Shown: positions 1-7,321, counted from the first letter of the stretch. The stretch: DNA of 18,587 nucleotides from CALAED01 sp937891035 (GCA_035642125.1 DASQSZ010000175.1:1-18587); one strand, 5' to 3'. Notes: generated by a model not told the origin, from the letters alone. Numbers and translations are program-made.

Positions 1-528
1 GGCCAGCACCCGCCGGGAGTCGTCGAAGTGGCCGGCCAGCGCCCGGTGCAGCACTGCCGCCAGCCGCCCGGCGGCGAGCACGCTGACGGCGCCACCCGGG
101 CGTACGGCCGCGGCCAGCGAGGCCATGGTCGCCGCCGGTGAGTCGACGTACTCCAGCACGCTATGGCACAACACCATGTCGGCGGCGCCGGCGCCGACGA
201 GCCCGAGCAGGTCGTGGGCGTCGCCCTGCACGCCGCGCACGGACACGTCGGAGTCGGCGGCGCGCCGCTCCAGCGCGGCGAGCGCGTCGGGACTGGGGTC
301 GACAACGGTCACGCGGTGCCCGAGCTCGGCCAGCGGCACGGCGAACCCGCCGGTGCCGCCGCCGGCGTCGACGACGTCGAGCACCGCCCGGCCGGCCGCC
401 GCCGCGCGCTGGGCCAGCGCGGTGCGCAGGACCTCCCACACGACCACGGTCCGCACCGCGGAAGATCTGGGCACACCCGGTCGCCTCGCGTGGTCGGCGG
501 CCGCCGCGGCCCTCCTCATCTCAGCCAT
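1..528 (-). CDS. Class I SAM-dependent methyltransferase, C-terminus off the left edge
   Basis: About 176 residues are visible and the frame is open to base 1, so the 3' end is missing. It starts MAEMRRAAAADHARRP. Around residues 49-60 it has the glycine-rich SAM-binding motif I (VVDAGGGTGGFA). An acidic end of strand 2 follows (VTVVDPSPDAL), then an acidic GDAHDL segment and the motif-IV-like strand MVLCHSVLEYVDSP, then VRPGGAVSVL. This order is that of Rossmann-type class I methyltransferases, probably small-molecule or tRNA (CmoM/SmtA-like); the substrate cannot be told from sequence. ATG at 526-528 is chosen because a TAGGCT hexamer lies 7 nt upstream, which suits a leaderless start. A second ATG lies three codons downstream. 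It is separated from nusB by a likely terminator and so is probably its own transcript. Confidence 0.85.
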   Translation of the reverse strand, partial: MAEMRRAAAAADHARRPGVPRSSAVRTVVVWEVLRTALAQRAAAAGRAVLDVVDAGGGTGGFAVPLAELGHRVTVVDPSPDALAALERRAADSDVSVRGVQGDAHDLLGLVGAGAADMVLCHSVLEYVDSPAATMASLAAAVRPGGAVSVLAAGRLAAVLHRALAGHFDDSRRVLA

Positions 529-535
529 CGAGCTC

Positions 536-541
536 AGCCTA
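536..541 (-). promoter_or_regulatory. Putative -10 element (TAGGCT) of the methyltransferase gene
   Basis: TANNNT hexamer ending 7 nt before the ATG, with no Shine-Dalgarno sequence in between. This spacing would place the transcription start at or next to the start codon. No convincing -35 box is seen at 16-18 nt. Confidence 0.4.
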
Positions 542-555
542 GTGCCCGGGTACGT

Positions 556-575
556 CAAAAACGCGCTGCGCACGT
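556..575 (-). terminator. Putative intrinsic terminator after nusB
   Basis: Read on the minus strand, ACGTGC-GCA-GCGCGT forms a 6-bp stem (one G-T pair) with a 3-nt loop, followed directly by a run of T residues. It sits 26 nt past the nusB stop and before the methyltransferase start, where a transcript end is expected. The stem is short, so it may be leaky. Confidence 0.45.
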
Positions 576-600
576 CGGGCCTGGGCCGGGCCGGTGCCGC

Positions 601-1017
601 TCACAGGCACAGCGAGGGTTTGAGCTCCTGGAGGCGGGACAGCAGTCCGTTGACGAAGCGGGGTGACTCGTCGGTGGACAGTTCGGTGGCGAGCGCGACG
701 GCCTCGCTGATCGCCACGCCGTCGGGCACGTCGTCGACCCACAGCAGCTCGTAGGCGCCCAGCCGCAACAGGTTGCGATCGACGGCCGGCATCCGGTCAA
801 GCGTCCAGCCGACCGCGTAGGTGGAGATCAGTTCGTCGATGCGTTCACGGTGGGTGTGCACGCCTTCGATCAGCCGCACCCCGTAGTCGTACTCGGAGAT
901 CTCATCGCGCGGATCGCGCTGCCGTTGAGCGAGCAACTCCAGCGGTGAGACCTGACGCATCTCGGAGGCGTAGAGCATGTCGAGGGCGAGCCGGCGCGCC
1001 TTGGTCCTGGCGGGCAT
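601..1017 (-). CDS. nusB: Transcription antitermination factor NusB
   Basis: 138 residues, the usual NusB length and all-helical composition. It opens MPARTKARRLALDMLYASEM, the arginine-rich N-terminus typical of the family, which contacts boxA RNA. It continues through LIEGVHTHRERIDELI and the family signature TLDRMPAVDRNLLRLGAYELLW, then VPDGVAISEAVALATELSTDESPRFVNGLLSRL. NusB binds boxA with NusE (ribosomal protein S10) to let RNA polymerase read through rRNA operons. Its ATG shares one base with the efp stop (TGATG) and has only a weak ribosome-binding site, so it is probably translationally coupled to efp. efp-nusB adjacency is normal in actinomycetes. Confidence 0.96.
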   Translation of the reverse strand: MPARTKARRLALDMLYASEMRQVSPLELLAQRQRDPRDEISEYDYGVRLIEGVHTHRERIDELISTYAVGWTLDRMPAVDRNLLRLGAYELLWVDDVPDGVAISEAVALATELSTDESPRFVNGLLSRLQELKPSLCL

Positions 1018-1574
1018 CAGGCCCGGCCGAGGTATTCGCCGGAGCGCGTGTCGACCTTGACCTTCTCGCCGGTGGTGATGAACAGCGGCACCTGGATCAC
1101 CGCGCCCGTCTCGAGCGTCGCGGGCTTGCTGCCGCCGGTGGACCGGTCGCCCTGCAGGCCCGGATCGGTGTGGGTGATCTCAAGCACCACGGCGGCGGGC
1201 AGCTCGACGTACAGCGGGGTGTCCTCGTTGAAGGCGACGACGGCCATTTGCTCGGGCAGCAGGTAGTTGGCCCCATCACCTACGGTCGCCGCCGGGACGT
1301 GTGGCTGGTCGTAGGTCTCGGTGTCCATGAAGACGAAATCCTCGCCCTCACGGTAGAGGTATTGCATCTCGCGCTTGTCGACGTTGGCGACCTCGACCTT
1401 GACGCCCGCGTTGAACGTCTTGTCCACGACCTTCCCCGACAGCACGTTCTTGATCTTGGTGCGCACGAAGGCGCCGCCCTTGCCGGGCTTGACGTGCTGG
1501 AACTCCAGAACGGTCCACAGCTGGCCGTCGAGGTTCAGCGTCATGCCGTTCTTGAGGTCGTTCGTGGTGGCCAC
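1017..1574 (-). CDS. efp: Translation elongation factor P
   Basis: 185 residues, the normal EF-P length, covering the N-terminal KOW-like domain and two OB domains. EF-P binds between the P and E sites of the ribosome and relieves stalling at polyproline stretches. The loop that reaches the peptidyl-transferase centre reads KPGKGGAF with the tip lysine at position 32. The C-terminal EF-P signature is seen as DTRSGEYLGRA, preceded by GAVIQVPLFITTGEKVKV. No epmA or epmB modification genes are nearby. Start is GTG at 1572-1574 (protein begins MATTNDLKNGM), with AGGAGA 10 nt upstream. It is followed without a gap by nusB and preceded by pepQ, 30 nt away, so the three are likely one transcript. 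Confidence 0.97.
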   Translation of the reverse strand: MATTNDLKNGMTLNLDGQLWTVLEFQHVKPGKGGAFVRTKIKNVLSGKVVDKTFNAGVKVEVANVDKREMQYLYREGEDFVFMDTETYDQPHVPAATVGDGANYLLPEQMAVVAFNEDTPLYVELPAAVVLEITHTDPGLQGDRSTGGSKPATLETGAVIQVPLFITTGEKVKVDTRSGEYLGRA

Positions 1575-1584
1575 GGGTTCGTCG

Positions 1585-1590
1585 TCTCCT
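1585..1590 (-). promoter_or_regulatory. Ribosome-binding site supporting the GTG start of efp
   Basis: AGGAGA on the minus strand, 10 nt before the GTG at 1572-1574. It decides the start, since no ATG occurs before residue 11. Confidence 0.6.
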
Positions 1591-1604
1591 GTCGCGGCCG
1601 CCCG

Positions 1605-2678
1605 TCAGACGACGAGCAGCTCCTTGCTGGTCTGCGTGAGTAGTTCCGGTCCGTCGCGACGAACCACCAACGTGTCTTCGATGCGGACGCCGCCGCGGCC
1701 GTCGAGGTATACACCCGGCTCTACGGTGACGGGAACTCGACCCTCAAGTTTACCGGTCTTGTCGTACCCCATGAGCGGTGCCTCGTGGATCTCGAGGCCG
1801 ACTCCGTGGCCGAGACCGTGCGGGAAATCGTCGCCATGGCCGGCGTCGGCGATCACATCCCTGGCGGCCGCGTCGACGACCTTGGTCTCGGCCTCCGGCC
1901 ACAGCGCGTCGACGCCGGCCCGCTGCGCCCGCCACACCAGGTCATACAGGTCGCGTTGCCAGTCGGCGATCCGGCCGACGGCGACGGTACGGGTCATGTC
2001 CGCGTGGTAGCCGCCGTAACGCGCGCCGAAGTCCATCGTGACGAGGTCGCCGGGGGCGAGGGCCCGGTCGCCGGGGTGGTGATGCGGGACGGCGCCGTTC
2101 GGGCCGCTCGCGACGATCGAGTCGAACGCCGGCTTGTCCGCGCCCAGGTCGACCATGACCCGCTCGAGCGCGGTCGCGATCTCGCGTTCGGTGACGCCCG
2201 GGCGCAGCAGCGGCAGGGCGGCGTCGAACGCCCGGTCGGTGATCGCGCAGGCCGTGCGGAGCAGGGCGATCTCCTCCTCGTCTTTGACCCGCCTGAGCTC
2301 CTCGACGACGTGGCCGAACGGCACGAGCGCGGGCGCCGCCTCGGCCAGCCGGTCGTGGGCCTCGACCGTGACGTCGTGTGATTCGAAGGCGAGCCGCCGA
2401 ACGCCGTCATGCGCCGCGCGCTCGGCCAGAGCGATGGCGGTGGCCCGCTCGACCACGCACTCGAGCTCGGGACAGATGTCTCGTACCATCCCCGCGTACC
2501 GCGCGTCCGTGCAGAGCACGGCCGGGCCGTCGGCGGGGACGAGCAGCGCGGCGTTGGAGCTGTCCAGGCCGGTCAGGTAGCGGACGTTGACCAGACGGGT
2601 CACGAGCGCCGCGTCGGCGGCGTGATCGGCGACGAGCGCGGCAAGGCGTGCCCTGCGGTGGATGTGCGGCTCAGGCAT
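1605..2678 (-). CDS. pepQ: M24-family Xaa-Pro peptidase (aminopeptidase P / prolidase type)
   Basis: 357 residues: an N-terminal creatinase-like domain (about 1-125) and a C-terminal pita-bread metallopeptidase domain. All five dinuclear metal ligands are visible: D216 (VTMDFGA), D227 (YHADMTRT), H291 (GLGHGVG), E320 (TVEPGVY) and E334 (GVRIEDTL). The catalytic-pocket histidines in VPHHHPGD (near 199-201) are also present. The enzyme removes or splits residues adjacent to proline in cytoplasmic peptides; sequence does not separate dipeptidase (PepQ) from aminopeptidase P. The start ATG has no Shine-Dalgarno sequence but a TAGAGT hexamer 6 nt upstream. It heads the pepQ-efp-nusB series; pairing a proline peptidase with the polyproline factor EF-P is common in bacteria. 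Confidence 0.93.
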   Translation of the reverse strand: MPEPHIHRRARLAALVADHAADAALVTRLVNVRYLTGLDSSNAALLVPADGPAVLCTDARYAGMVRDICPELECVVERATAIALAERAAHDGVRRLAFESHDVTVEAHDRLAEAAPALVPFGHVVEELRRVKDEEEIALLRTACAITDRAFDAALPLLRPGVTEREIATALERVMVDLGADKPAFDSIVASGPNGAVPHHHPGDRALAPGDLVTMDFGARYGGYHADMTRTVAVGRIADWQRDLYDLVWRAQRAGVDALWPEAETKVVDAAARDVIADAGHGDDFPHGLGHGVGLEIHEAPLMGYDKTGKLEGRVPVTVEPGVYLDGRGGVRIEDTLVVRRDGPELLTQTSKELLVV

Positions 2679-2684
2679 ACATCG

Positions 2685-2690
2685 ACTCTA
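2685..2690 (-). promoter_or_regulatory. Putative -10 element (TAGAGT) for leaderless pepQ
   Basis: TANNNT hexamer ending exactly 6 nt before the pepQ ATG, so that the A of the ATG would be the +1 base. No ribosome-binding site lies between them. No good -35 box at 16-18 nt; a TTGATC lies 23 nt upstream, too far for the usual spacing. Confidence 0.4.
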
Positions 2691-2751
2691 CGGGCACCGG
2701 CCCCCGCCGCCGCGATCAAGCCGCGCGATCATGCCGGAGCGCCCGGCCCGG

Positions 2752-3798
2752 TCACCGGCCGGCGGTGAGGTGCTTGACCTGTTCGATGAGCTTGAGCCTG
2801 GACTTGTGGTCGGGCGCGATCGGCGTGACGTTGAGCGTCGTCACCCCGGACTCAGCGAACGCGGCGAGCCGTTCGGTGACGAAGCCGAGCGGACCGACCA
2901 GCGAGATTTTCTTGAGCAGCTCATAGGGAACCTCGGCGGCGGCCTCGTCCTTCTTGCCGTCGAGGTAGAGGTCCTGGATCCGCGCGGCCTCGGCCTCGAA
3001 GCCGTACCGCCGGACGAGGTCGTTGTAGAAGTTCCTGCCCTTGGCGCCCATGCCGCCGATGTACAGCGCGAGCAGCGGCCGGCCGAGCTCAAGCAGGTCT
3101 TCGACGTCGTCGCCGATCGCCAGCGGCGCCTGCGCCACGACGTCGAGTTCGCCCAGGGACGGGTCGCGCCTGGCTCGCCCGGCGGCGAGCGCGTCGCCCC
3201 ACACGTCGGCGACCTTCTCTGGCAGATAGAAGATCGGCTCCCAGCCTTCGGCCAGTTCGGCGGTCATCTCGACGTTCTTGGGGCCGAGGGAGGCGACGAC
3301 GATGGGGATGCGATCGCGCACCGGGTGATTGATCAGCTTGAGCGGCTTGCCGAGACCGGTGCCCCGATCGGGAGGCAACGGCACCTGATAATGCCGGCCG
3401 TCATAGGTGAGCCGCTCCCGGCGCCACACGCGGCGGCAGATCTCGATGATCTCTTTGGTACGGCCGACCGGGGCGTCGTAGCGGACGCCGTGCCAGCCCT
3501 CGATCACCTGTGGTCCCGACGCGCCGAGCCCGAGCACGAACCGTCCGCCGGACACGTAGTCCATGCCCGCGGCGGTCATCGCGATCAGCGTCGGCGTCCG
3601 GGTGTAGAGCTGGAGGATGCCCGAGGCGATCAGCAGTCGCTCGGTGCGCGCGGCGATGAACCCCATCTGGCTGACCGCGTCGAAACTGTACGCCTCCGGC
3701 ACGAAAACGATGTCGAGCCCGGCCTTTTCGTAGTCGGCGAGTTCGTCGACGGTCTCCTTGAAGCCGCCCGCGTAGTTGAGGTTCATTCCGAGGCGCAT
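2752..3798 (-). CDS. LLM-class, probably F420-dependent, flavin/deazaflavin oxidoreductase
   Basis: 348 residues with a bacterial-luciferase-like TIM-barrel fold. Recognisable segments are MRLGMNLNYAGG at the N-terminus, GLDIVFVPEAYSFDA, the barrel strand VSGGRFVLGLGASGPQVIEGWHG, IEICRRVWRRERLTYDGRHY, and IPIVVASLGPKNVEMTAELAEGW. The latter segments are typical of actinobacterial F420-dependent LLM enzymes. The substrate is not identifiable. A TTG start five codons upstream is open, but GGAGGG at 3805-3810 lies 6 nt before the ATG at 3796-3798 and overlaps that TTG region, so the ATG is chosen. It sits alone between aroQ and pepQ and is not part of the shikimate pathway. A dyad just upstream suggests separate control. 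Confidence 0.88.
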   Translation of the reverse strand: MRLGMNLNYAGGFKETVDELADYEKAGLDIVFVPEAYSFDAVSQMGFIAARTERLLIASGILQLYTRTPTLIAMTAAGMDYVSGGRFVLGLGASGPQVIEGWHGVRYDAPVGRTKEIIEICRRVWRRERLTYDGRHYQVPLPPDRGTGLGKPLKLINHPVRDRIPIVVASLGPKNVEMTAELAEGWEPIFYLPEKVADVWGDALAAGRARRDPSLGELDVVAQAPLAIGDDVEDLLELGRPLLALYIGGMGAKGRNFYNDLVRRYGFEAEAARIQDLYLDGKKDEAAAEVPYELLKKISLVGPLGFVTERLAAFAESGVTTLNVTPIAPDHKSRLKLIEQVKHLTAGR

Positions 3799-3813
3799 GC
3801 CGGACCCTCCCAA

Positions 3814-3830
3814 ACCGAATCACATTCAGT
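3814..3830 (-). promoter_or_regulatory. Imperfect 17-bp palindrome upstream of the LLM oxidoreductase
   Basis: Minus strand reads ACTGAAT-GTG-ATTCGGT: seven-base arms with one mismatch around a 3-nt centre. It lies 15-32 nt upstream of the start codon, next to the ribosome-binding site, a position where a TetR- or MarR-type repressor could act. No regulator gene is adjacent. Confidence 0.3.
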
Positions 3831-3847
3831 GAGCAAGTCTTCGCAGC

Positions 3848-4321
3848 CTAGCGGGCCGCCGGCCGGGCAGCCCCGGTGGCCTCCTGCTCGGCCAAGAGCT
3901 CGGCGACGGCCTGGAGCGCGAGCACGTACGACCGGAGGCCGAAGCCGGCGATGGTGCCCGTCGCGACGGCGGCGACGACGGAAGTGTGGCGGAACTCCTC
4001 GCGCGCGGCCGGGTTGGAGATGTGCACCTCGATGAGCGGCGCGGTGCGCTGGGAGATCGCGTCACGCAGCGCGTAGGAGTAGTGGGTGAAGGCGGCCGGG
4101 TTGAGCACCACCGGCAACCGGCCGTCGGCCGCCTCATGCAGCCAGCCGACCAGCTCCGCCTCGTCGTCGGTCTGCCTGACCTCGACGTGCAGGCCGAGCC
4201 GTCGGCCCGTCTCCCGGCAGAGCGCGCTGAGATCGTCGAAGTTCGCTGTCCCGTACACATCGGGCTCGCGGGTGCCCAGCCGCGCCAGATTGGGCCCGTT
4301 GAGTACCAGGACCTCCCGCAT
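3848..4321 (-). CDS. aroQ: Type II 3-dehydroquinate dehydratase
   Basis: 157 residues, the usual size of the dodecameric type II enzyme. It catalyses trans-dehydration of 3-dehydroquinate to 3-dehydroshikimate, the third shikimate step. From MREVLVLNGPNLARLGTREPDVYG the key residues are R18 and the catalytic Y23 on the flexible lid. N74 (LNPAAFTH), H80, the catalytic H100 (EVHISNP) and R111 (REEFRHTS) follow, each one position before the M. tuberculosis numbering as I recall it. The usual NPGAYTHTS segment reads NPAAFTHYS here. An upstream in-frame ATG would add 15 residues, but GGAAGGGAAGG just before the ATG at 4319-4321 and the family N-terminus favour the shorter form. It lies 62 nt downstream of aroB and is the last shikimate gene of the group. 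Confidence 0.95.
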   Translation of the reverse strand: MREVLVLNGPNLARLGTREPDVYGTANFDDLSALCRETGRRLGLHVEVRQTDDEAELVGWLHEAADGRLPVVLNPAAFTHYSYALRDAISQRTAPLIEVHISNPAAREEFRHTSVVAAVATGTIAGFGLRSYVLALQAVAELLAEQEATGAARPAAR

Positions 4322-4383
4322 GGCCGCGCCTTCCCTTCCGCCCATCGCGCCCGCCGCCGTTTCCATCGTGATCGCCCGCCGGT

Positions 4384-5460
4384 TCAGTGGGTGATCGCAT
4401 CGTAGGCGCGGCGGAGCAGGGCCTCGTCGGGACCCTCCAGACGAGACGGCTCGGCCAGCCCGTCGAGCACCACGAACCGCAGCCGCGCGCCGCGCGCCTT
4501 TTTGTCCAAGCGCATCGCGGCCCGCAACCGCGGCCAGCCGTCCGCGCCATAGGACGTCGGCAGCCCGACGGCCGACAGCACTGACCGGTGCCGGCCGACG
4601 ATGTCGGGGTGCAGACGCCCGGCGAGCCGGGCCAGCTCGGCGGCGTACACCATGCCGATCGCGACGGCGTACCCGTGCCGGAACCTGTACTCCTCGGTCT
4701 TTTCGATGGCGTGCGCGAGCGTGTGCCCGTAGTTGAGTATCTCCCGCAGCCCGCTTTCTTTAAGATCGGCGCCGACCACGTCCGCCTTGACCTGGATGGC
4801 TCGTTCGACCAACTCCCGCGTGTGCGGGCCGTCCGGAGACGCGGCGCCCTGCGGGTCGGCCTCGACGAGCTCCAGGATCTTCGGGTCGGCGATGAACCCG
4901 GCCTTGATCACCTCGGCCAGGCCGCTGATGTAGTCCTCGCGCGGCATCGTGACGAGCGCGGTCAGGTCGCACAGCACCCCTGCGGGGGGATGGAACGCGC
5001 CGACGAGGTTCTTGCCCTCGGCGATGTCGATGCCGGTCTTGCCGCCGACCGCCGCGTCCACCATGCCCAGCAGGGTGGTCGGCACGTGGACGACCGGCAC
5101 GCCGCGCAGCCACGAAGCGGCCGCGAAACCGGCCAGGTCGGTGGTGGCCCCGCCGCCGACTCCGACGATCGCGTCGCCGCGCGTCATGCCCAGCCGCGCG
5201 AAGCGCGACCAGAGCCCGGCCAGCACCTCGACCCGCTTGGCCGCCTCGCCGTCCGGCACCGGCAGCGCGTGCGCCGCGTACCCGGCGCGCTCCAGCACCC
5301 CGCACACCGGGCGGGCGATCTCGGGCAGCCCCTCGGCGTGCACCACCGCGACCGTCGTGACCTTGCCGCCGAGGAACCCGGGCAGCTCGCCGAGCACCCC
5401 CGTGCCCACGACAACGTCGTACGGGCCATCCCCGCCCACGCGAATCCGGCCGACACTCAC
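4384..5460 (-). CDS. aroB: 3-dehydroquinate synthase
   Basis: 358 residues. It converts DAHP to 3-dehydroquinate using NAD and a divalent metal. The NAD-binding glycine-rich segment GVGGGATTDLAGFAAASWLRG (about 100-120) is followed by the diagnostic VPTTLLGMVDAAVGGKTGID (126-145). Metal ligands fit E183 (SGLAEVIKAG), H246 (NYGHTLAHAIE) and H262 (FRHGYAV), and K150/N151 (EGKNLVGAFH) is present. Start is GTG at 5458-5460, giving MSVGRIRVGG; the frame is open far upstream but only through aroK-antisense low-complexity residues. The Shine-Dalgarno sequence is weak, and a 7-codon open frame ends on this start, hinting at coupling. It lies 52 nt downstream of aroK. Confidence 0.95.
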   Translation of the reverse strand: MSVGRIRVGGDGPYDVVVGTGVLGELPGFLGGKVTTVAVVHAEGLPEIARPVCGVLERAGYAAHALPVPDGEAAKRVEVLAGLWSRFARLGMTRGDAIVGVGGGATTDLAGFAAASWLRGVPVVHVPTTLLGMVDAAVGGKTGIDIAEGKNLVGAFHPPAGVLCDLTALVTMPREDYISGLAEVIKAGFIADPKILELVEADPQGAASPDGPHTRELVERAIQVKADVVGADLKESGLREILNYGHTLAHAIEKTEEYRFRHGYAVAIGMVYAAELARLAGRLHPDIVGRHRSVLSAVGLPTSYGADGWPRLRAAMRLDKKARGARLRFVVLDGLAEPSRLEGPDEALLRRAYDAITH

Positions 5461-5480
5461 AGCGCACCCCGCTCGGCCAT
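5457..5480 (-). other. Possible 7-codon mini-ORF coupled to aroB
   Basis: ATG GCC GAG CGG GGT GCG CTG TGA (MAERGAL). Its stop overlaps the aroB start as GTGA. aroB has only a weak ribosome-binding site, so reinitiation from this frame is conceivable. A frame this short also arises by chance. Confidence 0.2.
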
Positions 5481-5512
5481 CAGCGCGCTCAACCGGGCTC
5501 CCCGCGCAGTGC

Positions 5513-6031
5513 TCACCTGACCTCCGCCGGCGGGAGCGCTTTGACGATCTCTTCGACGATGTCGCCGGGGTCGCGGTCGTCGGTGGCGACGGTGACCGTC
5601 GCGAGGCGCTCGTAGATGGGCGCACGCTCGGCCATCAGCTCGCGCAACCGGCTGCGCGGGTTGAGCACAAGCAGCGGCCTGGCCGCCGCCAGGCCGACCC
5701 GCTTGACCGCGTCCGACAACCCGACGCGCAGGTAGACCACCGTGTGCCCGGCCAGCAGCCGCTGGGTGTCGGGAGCGAGGACGGCGCCGCCGCCGAGGGC
5801 CAGCACCCCGTCGTGCTCGGTCAGTGCCAGCCGGACCGCCGCGCTCTCCAGCTCGCGAAAGCGCGGCTCGCCATCGTCGATGAAGATCTCGCTGACCGGC
5901 TTGCCCGCGGCCGCCTCGACGTCGGCGTCGGTGTCGCGGAAGTCCGCCCCGAGCCGGTCGGCGAGGGCGCTGCCGATCGTCGTCTTCCCCGAGCCGGGCG
6001 GCCCGATCAATATCGCCTTGGGTCGCGTCAT
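5513..6031 (-). CDS. aroK: Shikimate kinase
   Basis: 172 residues, normal for AroK, an NMP-kinase fold enzyme that phosphorylates shikimate at the 3-hydroxyl with ATP. The Walker A loop is GPPGSGKTT (residues 10-18). The shikimate-binding residues are D35 (DTDADVE), R59 (EPRFRELE) and G80-G82 (LALGGGAVL). The lid arginine R118 is in AARPLL, and R136 is in ERAPIYERLA. Its ATG overlaps the aroC stop as ATGA, so it is translationally coupled to aroC. The C-terminal ~10 residues beyond the core (KALPPAEVR) are unremarkable. Confidence 0.96.
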   Translation of the reverse strand: MTRPKAILIGPPGSGKTTIGSALADRLGADFRDTDADVEAAAGKPVSEIFIDDGEPRFRELESAAVRLALTEHDGVLALGGGAVLAPDTQRLLAGHTVVYLRVGLSDAVKRVGLAAARPLLVLNPRSRLRELMAERAPIYERLATVTVATDDRDPGDIVEEIVKALPPAEVR

Positions 6032-7227
6032 TTGATCACCAGTGCTGAGAGATATCCCTGCAGGTTGCGGGCGGTCTCCTCGACCGAGTCACCGCCAAAC
6101 TTGGCCAGCGCGGCCTCGGCGAGCACGAGCGCGACCATGGCCTCGGCGACGACGCCGGCGGCCGGCACCGCGGTGACGTCGCTGCGCTGGTTGATCGCCT
6201 TGGCCGGCTCGCCGGTACGCACGTCGACGGTGTCGAGGGCGCGGGGAACGGTGGAGATCGGCTTCATCGCCGCGCGCACCCGCACCGGATCGCCCGTCGT
6301 CATGCCGCCCTCGATGCCGCCGGCGCGCTGGCTGCGCCGCCGGATGCCGCCGCCCGGGCCGCGCTCGATCTCATCGTGTGCCATGGAGCCGCGCGTGCGG
6401 GCGGTGGTGAAACCGTCACCGACCTCAACGCCCTTGATCGCCTGAATGCCCATCAGCGACGCCGCGAGCCGGGAGTCGAGCCGCCGGTCCCAGTGGACGT
6501 GGCTGCCCAGGCCGGGCGGCACCCCGTACGCGAGCACCTCGACCACTCCGCCGAGCGTGTCGCCGGCCCTCTTGAGCTCGTCGACGTGCGCGACCATTTT
6601 CGCGCTGGCGTCGACGTCGAAGCAGCGCACCGGGTCGGCGTCGATCCGCGCCAGGTCGGCCGGCGCCGGCAACGCCGCGTCCGGCGACACGCCGACCTCG
6701 CCGAGGGCGACCACATGACTGAGCACCTCGATGTTCAGCGCCTGCCGCAAGAACGCCTTGGCGACCTCGCCGATCGCCACCCGCGCCGCGGTCTCGCGCG
6801 CGCTGGCCCGCTCGAGGACGGGCCGCGCGTCGTCGAATCCGTACTTTTGCATGCCGGCCATGTCAGCGTGGCCGGGCCGGGGACGCGACAGCGGCGCGTT
6901 TCGGCCGCTTTGCCCCTGGCTCAGCGCCGCCAACGCGTCCGGGTCGACCGGATCGGCCGACATCACCGTCTCCCACTTGGGCCATTCGGTGTTGCCGACC
7001 CGGATCGCGACGGGGCCGCCCAGAGTCGTGCCATGCCGGATGCCGCCGATGATGTCGATCTCGTCCTGCTCGAACTTCATGCGCGCCCCCCGCCCGTAGC
7101 CGAGGCGCCGCCGGCGTAGCCCTTCGGCGATGTCGGCGGTCGTCACGCGCACCCCGGCGGGCAGGCCTTCCACAATCGCGACGAGGGCCGGCCCGTGCGA
7201 CTCCCCCGCCGTCAACCAGCGCAGCAT
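6028..7227 (-). CDS. aroC: Chorismate synthase
   Basis: 399 residues. It converts 5-enolpyruvylshikimate-3-phosphate to chorismate using reduced FMN. Signatures in order: MLRWLTAGESHGPAL with the catalytic H11; RRRRLGYGRGARM (38-50); SGRNAPLSRPRPGHAD with the second catalytic histidine H120; KYGFDDARPVLERASARETAARVA (128-150); then GSHVHWDRRLDSRLAASLMGI, TTARTRGSMAHDEI and GIEGGMTTGDPVRVRAAMKPIST. The ATG at 7225-7227 is set by GGAGG 8 nt upstream; 31 further in-frame codons upstream have no family similarity. aroC is the first gene of the shikimate group and overlaps aroK by 4 nt. A 16-bp perfect palindrome touches its ribosome-binding site. Confidence 0.97.
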   Translation of the reverse strand: MLRWLTAGESHGPALVAIVEGLPAGVRVTTADIAEGLRRRRLGYGRGARMKFEQDEIDIIGGIRHGTTLGGPVAIRVGNTEWPKWETVMSADPVDPDALAALSQGQSGRNAPLSRPRPGHADMAGMQKYGFDDARPVLERASARETAARVAIGEVAKAFLRQALNIEVLSHVVALGEVGVSPDAALPAPADLARIDADPVRCFDVDASAKMVAHVDELKRAGDTLGGVVEVLAYGVPPGLGSHVHWDRRLDSRLAASLMGIQAIKGVEVGDGFTTARTRGSMAHDEIERGPGGGIRRRSQRAGGIEGGMTTGDPVRVRAAMKPISTVPRALDTVDVRTGEPAKAINQRSDVTAVPAAGVVAEAMVALVLAEAALAKFGGDSVEETARNLQGYLSALVIK

Positions 7228-7240
7228 GTTCCGATCCTCC

Positions 7241-7256
7241 CACGCGGCGCCGCGTG
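7241..7256 (-). promoter_or_regulatory. 16-bp perfect palindrome next to the aroC ribosome-binding site
   Basis: CACGCGGCGCCGCGTG is its own reverse complement and ends one base before the GGAGG of aroC. In RNA it could fold as a 6-bp stem with a GCGC loop beside the ribosome-binding site; in DNA it could be a dimer operator. GC-rich palindromes do occur by chance in such DNA. Confidence 0.35.
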
Positions 7257-7295
7257 CCGATGACGCGCGCCACGCATCCGCCCGGCCCGGCATTG

Positions 7296-7321
7296 CCCAG
7301 CCGGCCCCATGAACGCCCACG
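7296..7321. repeat. Diverged copy of the 3'-end segment of the neighbouring repeat-protein gene
   Basis: This stretch in the aroC leader matches 7393-7419 (coding for WTFMGAGW of the repeat membrane protein) over about 26 bases with one substitution and one indel. The offset is about 97 bp. It looks like the remnant of a partial tandem duplication of the gene end. Confidence 0.45.

Noticed and set aside
2662..4035. Long plus-strand open frame (over 450 codons) opposite the LLM oxidoreductase and aroQ
   Set aside because: The minus strand carries clear family motifs over the same bases. The plus frame gives a low-complexity Arg/Gly/Val-rich translation without any recognisable domain, which is the expected GC-codon shadow.
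6028..7320. Extended N-terminus for chorismate synthase (31 extra residues)
   Set aside because: The extension lacks family similarity, while GGAGG sits 8 nt before the internal ATG that gives the canonical MLRWLTAGESHG start.
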